DNA of 64,000 nt, from positions 124,001-188,000 of the forward strand of contig JAIXYQ010000015.1 in the NCBI GenBank assembly GCA_027490145.1. The letters are read 5' to 3'. This DNA comes from Planctomycetaceae bacterium. GTDB taxonomy: Bacteria > Planctomycetota > Phycisphaerae > Phycisphaerales > SM1A02. The notes under the pieces are model-generated. The model ran no database searches, had not been told where the DNA came from, and was given only the letters and a program-made list of their open reading frames with translations. The position numbers and the translations under genes were made by a program. Shown piece by piece: positions 60,128-64,000 of this stretch; positions within the stretch are counted from its first letter, which is position 1; each line of letters starts with the position of its first letter.

Positions 60128-61108
60128 ATGCACTCGATCTTCCTCGCGATCCTGCTCGGTGCGGCCGCAGGCTGCCAGGCGCCTGCCAGCGATGCCAAGC
60201 AGGTTGCCGTTCCGAAGGCCACCGCGCCCCAACAGCCCAACCGAGTTGACGCGGTGGCGCCGACCCCGCCGGTGACCAACGCCCCGAAGGACACGGCGAA
60301 GGAGGCCACGAAGGCAGCCACGAACGAGACCCCAAAGCCTTCGTCAGAAGGGTTCACGTTCCTGAGCCCTGAGTCCGTCGATCTGACGGCGCTCGTGGAG
60401 CCGCCGCCCAAGCCGGCGTCCGCGGAGCACGCCAAGGACGAGGCCATCCTGCTCTGGCTCCAGGAACGCCGCACGCCAGAGGACGAATCGCGCGCCTGGC
60501 GCAGCCTGAGTTTCGACCTGACGTGGTTCGACGAGGCGCTTGGCGCACGGCTGGATCCAACCTGGTCGAGGGATCTCTTCGAGACCTTCCGGTCCGTCCG
60601 CAACGAACTCACCCTGATCACGCAGGGCCTGCCGGAGTCCTTCAAGCGCGATCGTCCCCATGCGAATCCGCTGATCAAGCCATGCCTTCCGCGGGAAGAC
60701 GAGATCACCACCGCCGAGGGCAAGGTCACGCAGGTCAACGGCTACCCCAGCGGTCCAGCGTTGCGGGCCACGGTCTTTGCGGCGCTGCTCGCCAACCTGT
60801 TCGAGGACCGCAAGGATGCCCTCATGGCCCGCGCGCGCGAGGTGGGCTACGCGCGCACGCTCGGCGGCGTGAACTACCCATCCGATGTTCGCGCGGCCGA
60901 GCAGCTCGGCGCTGCGTTGGCGCGGCAGATCATCGCGAGTGAGGCGTGGAGCACGTGCAAGGCGGAGTTGCAGGTTGAGCTCGCCGGCCTCGTCCAGCGA
61001 CGCGAACGCAGCCCCCAGCCCGCGGAGCCCGAGTCGCCCGCAAAGGCCGCCGATGACAAGTCGTCGGTCACGAAGGTCCGCGAGCCCGTCAACGGGAGCC
61101 CCAAGTGA
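60128..61108 (+). CDS. PAP2/class A acid phosphatase-like lipoprotein, probably catalytically inactive
   Basis: The 326-residue product has a lipobox (GAAAGC, Cys near residue 16) and a Thr/Pro/Lys-rich linker, then a PAP2-type phosphatase domain. The three-part signature K-x6-RP / PSGH / SR-x5-H-x3-D is recognisable but broken. The first Lys position is Pro169 (R176-P177 kept). PSGH reads PSGP with Pro at 210. In the last part R243 and D253 remain, but the nucleophile His is Asn249 (GVNYPSD). Loss of both histidines argues against phosphatase activity and for a binding or structural role. It overlaps the glycosyltransferase start (GTGA). Confidence 0.82.
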   Translation: MHSIFLAILLGAAAGCQAPASDAKQVAVPKATAPQQPNRVDAVAPTPPVTNAPKDTAKEATKAATNETPKPSSEGFTFLSPESVDLTALVEPPPKPASAEHAKDEAILLWLQERRTPEDESRAWRSLSFDLTWFDEALGARLDPTWSRDLFETFRSVRNELTLITQGLPESFKRDRPHANPLIKPCLPREDEITTAEGKVTQVNGYPSGPALRATVFAALLANLFEDRKDALMARAREVGYARTLGGVNYPSDVRAAEQLGAALARQIIASEAWSTCKAELQVELAGLVQRRERSPQPAEPESPAKAADDKSSVTKVREPVNGSPK

Positions 61109-62109
61109 TCGAGGGCGTCGCGGCACGCCAAGGCATCGGCGGTGCGCCGGCCGTGATCGACCGCATCGGCATCAGCGTCGTGACGCCCATGAACAACGAG
61201 CAGGAGTGCGTCGAGGAGTTCCTCCGGCGCACGGATGCGGTGCTCGCATCCATGCCGGGCGACCACGAGATCGTGATCGTCGACGATGGTTCGACCGACC
61301 GCACGCCGGCGCTGCTCGATGCTGCACTCACGCACATGAGGCGGCTTCGCGTGGTGACGCTCGCCCGCAACGTGGGCCAGTGCAGCGCGCTGATGGCGGG
61401 CCTGCAGGCCAGCCGGGGTTCGACCGTGGTCGTGATGGATGGCGATCTCCAGAATGCGCCTGAGGACATCCCGGCGCTCGTGACCGAGCTCGACCGGGGA
61501 CACGACCTCGTGAGTGGGTTCCGCAGCGGCCGCGTCGAAGGTCCGATCCGGCGCATCCCGAGTCGGCTTGCGAATTGGCTCCTGCGCCGCGTGAGCGGCT
61601 GCGAGGTGCGCGACATGGGGGGCTACAAGGTCCTGCGAGGGGACCTGGCGCGGTCACTGCGCCTGCGTCCCGGCCAGCACCGGCTGCTGCCGGCCATCGT
61701 CCACATGCGTGGCGGTTCGACGAGCGAGATCCGGGTGCAGCACCATGCCCGCTACGCAGGCCGCAGCCACTACGGGATCTCCCGCACGCTCGATGTCCTC
61801 ATCGACATCGTGCTGCTCTGGATGCAGGGGTCCTTCAAGAGCCGCCCCATGTACCTCTTCGGTCGCGTGGGCATCGTGCTCATCGCCATCGATTGCGTGA
61901 TCATGCCGTGGCTGCTCTACGAGAAGTTCGCGATGGGCAAGGACATGGGCACGCGGCCGCCGTTCCTGGTGGCCATCATGCTCTTCCTGAGTGCGCTGTT
62001 CATCTTCGCCGCGGGGTTCATGCTCGAACTGCTCAGCGAGGCCAACAACACCGTCGGTGGCGTGAAGCCGTACCTGGTCCGCAGCGTGCGTCAGGGCCAC
62101 GCGGGGTAG
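61105..62109 (+). CDS. Family 2 glycosyltransferase with C-terminal membrane helices (DPM1/ArnC-like)
   Basis: The 334-residue protein has a GT-A domain (about 20-235) with ISVVTPMNNEQECVEEFL, IVIVDDGSTDRT, VTLARNVGQCSALMAGL and VVVMDGDLQNAPEDIP (DxD-like), then two C-terminal helices (MYLFGRVGIVLIAIDCVIMPWLL, FLVAIMLFLSALFIFAAGFML). This layout is typical of polyprenyl-phosphate glycosyltransferases that load a sugar on a lipid carrier. It starts at GTG overlapping the PAP2-like stop (GTGA), so the two proteins are probably made together at the membrane. Confidence 0.92.
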   Translation: MIEGVAARQGIGGAPAVIDRIGISVVTPMNNEQECVEEFLRRTDAVLASMPGDHEIVIVDDGSTDRTPALLDAALTHMRRLRVVTLARNVGQCSALMAGLQASRGSTVVVMDGDLQNAPEDIPALVTELDRGHDLVSGFRSGRVEGPIRRIPSRLANWLLRRVSGCEVRDMGGYKVLRGDLARSLRLRPGQHRLLPAIVHMRGGSTSEIRVQHHARYAGRSHYGISRTLDVLIDIVLLWMQGSFKSRPMYLFGRVGIVLIAIDCVIMPWLLYEKFAMGKDMGTRPPFLVAIMLFLSALFIFAAGFMLELLSEANNTVGGVKPYLVRSVRQGHAG

Positions 62110-62165
62110 CTCGGTCCGGGCGTTGCGGATCGCCTCATCGCTTGCCGCGCACCCACGCCCTGCGT

Positions 62166-62171
62166 TACCGT
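62166..62171 (+). promoter_or_regulatory. Candidate -10 element of the OYE gene
   Basis: TACCGT, 11 bases before the ATG at 62183, with a TTGCCG 18 bases upstream as a possible -35. Confidence 0.4.
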
Positions 62172-62182
62172 TCCCGCCCTCC

Positions 62183-63277
62183 ATGTCCTCGCTCTTCGAT
62201 GCCCTGCAGATCGGTCGCCTCACGCTCCCCAACCGCGTCGTGATGGCACCGCTCACGCGCTGCCGCGCTGCGCAGCCGGGTGACGTGCCCACGCCGCTGA
62301 TGGCCGAGTACTACGCCCAGCGCGCGAGCGCGGGCCTGATCATCAGCGAAGCCACCTGGATCGAACCGCAGGCCAAGGGCTACCTGTGGACGCCGGGCAT
62401 CGTCACCGCGGCGCAGCGCGATGGCTGGCGCAAGGTCACCGATGCCGTGCATGCGGCAGGGGGGCGCATCATCTGCCAGCTCTGGCACGTCGGGCGCGTC
62501 TCGCACGCGAGCGTGCTGCCCCAGGGGATGGTCCCGGTCAGCAGCATGGCCACCGAGCACGATGCGCACACCTTCGCGCTCGATGCGGAAGGCAAGCCCG
62601 GCCGTGTGCCATGCACGCCATGCCGCGCACTGGCCTTCGAGGAAGTCCTTGCGCTGCCGCGGACGTATGCGCTCGCCGCCGGCCAGGCGATCGATGCCGG
62701 CTTCGATGGCGTCGAGATCCATGCCGCCAACGGCTACCTGCTGGAACAGTTCATGAACGGCGTGCTCAACACGCGCGACGATGCCTACGGCGGCTCGATC
62801 GAGAACCGCTGCCGGCTGGTGCTGCAGGTCGTCGAGGAAGTCGCCCGCATGATCGGCGGCGATCGGACCGGCATCCGGCTGTCGCCGCATGGTCAGGGGA
62901 TCGGGCCGCGTCCGGATCCCGAGTGGGAGCCGCTGGCCCTGCGGCTCATGCGCAACCTTGCGGCACGCCGCGTCGCGTTCGTGCACATCAACGACCACAC
63001 TTCGAAGACGGTCGAAAGCCCGCACCGCGAACTCTGGCGCGCCATGCGCCGGGAGTTCGGTGGACCGTTCATGGTCTGCGGCGGCTACACCCGCGAGACC
63101 GCCGAGCGCGAACTCGCCGAGGGCGTGGCTGATGCGGTCGTCTTCGGCAAGCCGTTCATCTCGAACCCCGACCTGGTGGACCGCCTGCGTGCCGGCGCGC
63201 CGCTGGCGCCGTGGGACCAGGCCACCTTCTACGGCGGCGACCACCGCGGCTACACGGATTACCCGCGGGCGACGTGA
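62183..63277 (+). CDS. Old Yellow Enzyme-family NADH:flavin oxidoreductase
   Basis: The 364-residue FMN protein reduces activated alkenes. Classical OYE features are LFDALQIGRLTLPNRVVMAPLTRCRA (FMN phosphate region and the Thr that tunes FMN), AGLIISEATWIEPQAKGY, ICQLWHVGRVSH, GVEIHAANGYLLEQFMNGVLNTRDDAYGGSIENR with the substrate-binding His-Ala-Ala-Asn variant, and ADAVVFGKPFISNPDLVDRL. It closely resembles NemA/XenB-like enzymes. The physiological substrate is unknown. ATG 62183 gives the canonical N-terminus; the upstream in-frame extension to 62123 is not conserved-looking. Confidence 0.95.
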   Translation: MSSLFDALQIGRLTLPNRVVMAPLTRCRAAQPGDVPTPLMAEYYAQRASAGLIISEATWIEPQAKGYLWTPGIVTAAQRDGWRKVTDAVHAAGGRIICQLWHVGRVSHASVLPQGMVPVSSMATEHDAHTFALDAEGKPGRVPCTPCRALAFEEVLALPRTYALAAGQAIDAGFDGVEIHAANGYLLEQFMNGVLNTRDDAYGGSIENRCRLVLQVVEEVARMIGGDRTGIRLSPHGQGIGPRPDPEWEPLALRLMRNLAARRVAFVHINDHTSKTVESPHRELWRAMRREFGGPFMVCGGYTRETAERELAEGVADAVVFGKPFISNPDLVDRLRAGAPLAPWDQATFYGGDHRGYTDYPRAT

Positions 63278-63364
63278 CGCCGCCGGGACTCCCTGACGGC
63301 TCGTCTCGCATGTCGAGGCGGTCCTGCCCGAGCGGTGCTGGGCGATTGGAGCCCTGCCCGGAGC

Positions 63365-63370
63365 TACGCT
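63365..63370 (+). promoter_or_regulatory. Leaderless-type -10 box of the transglutaminase gene
   Basis: TACGCT followed by 6 bases and the ATG at 63377. Confidence 0.45.
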
Positions 63371-63376
63371 GCCTCC

Positions 63377-64000
63377 ATGCTCGACCTGTGCCGATGCCTC
63401 GCGCTCCTGATCGTTCCCGCCCTGATGTCGATCGCGACGCCCGCCGTCGCCGATGCGCCCGCACCCGGCTGCGCGAAGGCGCTTGAGCTGGCCGGCCCCA
63501 ACCGCGGCGAGCTCGAGTCGGCGCTCGCGCAATCGAGCGCTGCGCTCAGGCCGCACCTTGAGTGGCTGATCGCCCACATGCCCGAGGCCGACCTGCGCAG
63601 CATCAAGGGCGCCTTCCTCGTCGAGGATGCCCAGCAGGCGCTGGATGCTTGGCAATCGTCGCCCTGGCGGGCGCAGATCAGCGAGGAGATCTTCCGCGAC
63701 GCGATCCTGCCCTACGCCAGCGTGGATGAGTCCCGCGAAGCCTGGCGCGCACGCCTGCGCGGGATCGCGCTGCCGCTCGTGGGTGACCGCACCGACCTCG
63801 CGGCCGCCGCCACCGCGATCAACCGCGGGCTGTGGCCGGTCGTCAAGGTGCAGTATTCGACCAAGCGCCGCAAGGCCAACCAGAGTCCCTCGGAATCCAT
63901 GGAGACCGGCCTTGCGTCGTGCACCGGACTGAGCATCCTGCTCATCGATGCGTGCCGCAGCGTCGGCATTCCGGCGCGCTTCGTGGGCGTGCCGATGTGG
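63377..64000 (+). CDS. Exported transglutaminase-like protein (3' end outside window)
   Basis: The frame is open from ATG 63377 to the window edge (208 residues seen). A signal peptide (MLDLCRCLALLIVPALMSIA...AVA) is followed by a helical region (AHMPEADLRSIKGAFLVEDA, DAILPYASVDESREAWR), then the transglutaminase-core cysteine in GLASCTGLSILLIDACRSVGIPARFVGVPMW. The expected His and Asp of the triad lie beyond the window. The family includes peptidases and cross-linking enzymes; periplasmic location is likely. The partner is unknown. Confidence 0.87.
   Translation, partial: MLDLCRCLALLIVPALMSIATPAVADAPAPGCAKALELAGPNRGELESALAQSSAALRPHLEWLIAHMPEADLRSIKGAFLVEDAQQALDAWQSSPWRAQISEEIFRDAILPYASVDESREAWRARLRGIALPLVGDRTDLAAAATAINRGLWPVVKVQYSTKRRKANQSPSESMETGLASCTGLSILLIDACRSVGIPARFVGVPMW

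Overview
This window is GC-rich and tightly packed: no gap between genes exceeds about 190 bases, and there is no rRNA, tRNA, CRISPR array or insertion sequence that I can see. The gene content points to Planctomycetota, most likely class Phycisphaerae. Evidence for this is a DUF1549/DUF1553 cytochrome-c protein followed by a DUF1501 protein, a Sigma70_ECF (PF07638-type) sigma factor beside a serine/threonine kinase, Tat-exported Gfo/Idh/MocA oxidoreductases, and five exported proteins ending in a dockerin-like double repeat (D-N-G/A-D-G...D-L-G...L-S-A-W-G-x-C). The assignment rests on gene families, not on an rRNA.

Layout. 1-1698: 3'-truncated FG-GAP surface protein. 1877-3612: purE-purK. 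3703-5337: REC-GAF-HD-GYP regulator. 5417-8398: oxidoreductase, metallopeptidase and phosphoesterase. 8509-12327: PhoD-type lipoprotein and a second propeller/dockerin protein. 12490-16391: small ORF, ECF sigma factor and a divergent kinase-propeller. 16454-20719: planctomycete cytochrome/DUF1501 pair. 20747-22433: ClpS and RNase D. 22557-30765: seven-gene menaquinone operon menF-D-H-B-A-C-E, with a convergent hotdog thioesterase (likely MenI). 31145-34922: two more dockerin-tagged propeller proteins, one with 14 tandem repeats. 35037-36921: aldo/keto reductase and K+ channel, divergent. 36947-47792: a ten-gene unit carrying a complete Wsp-like chemosensory array (MCP, CheW, CheR-TPR, CheW, CheA-REC, CheB) whose output protein is a REC-PP2C phosphatase. 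47966-50389: RRM protein and Sel1-repeat protein. 50420-53363: TerC and Kup. 53544-56194: oxidoreductase plus MFS transporter. 56247-62109: Popeye-like membrane protein, zinc-finger protein with an orphan NMT1-type binding protein, lectin/dockerin protein, and a PAP2-like lipoprotein coupled to a glycosyltransferase. 62183-63277: Old Yellow Enzyme. 63377-end: truncated transglutaminase.

The genes form several working units. Purine CO2 fixation is done by PurE/PurK. Menaquinone is made from chorismate to demethylmenaquinone, lacking only the final methyltransferase. A chemosensory phosphorelay probably controls a partner-switching regulator through dephosphorylation. No flagellar genes are present, so a non-motility output is likely.

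One pattern runs through the window. About 17 genes with no Shine-Dalgarno sequence have a TANNNT hexamer ending exactly 6, 7 or 9 bases before the start codon, as expected for leaderless transcripts. A smaller set (clpS, menE, both Gfo/Idh/MocA genes, the 10915-12327 gene) has clear AGGAG-type sites. The other notable items are a PAP2 homologue lacking three catalytic residues, and a Popeye-like protein lacking the phosphate-binding arginine.
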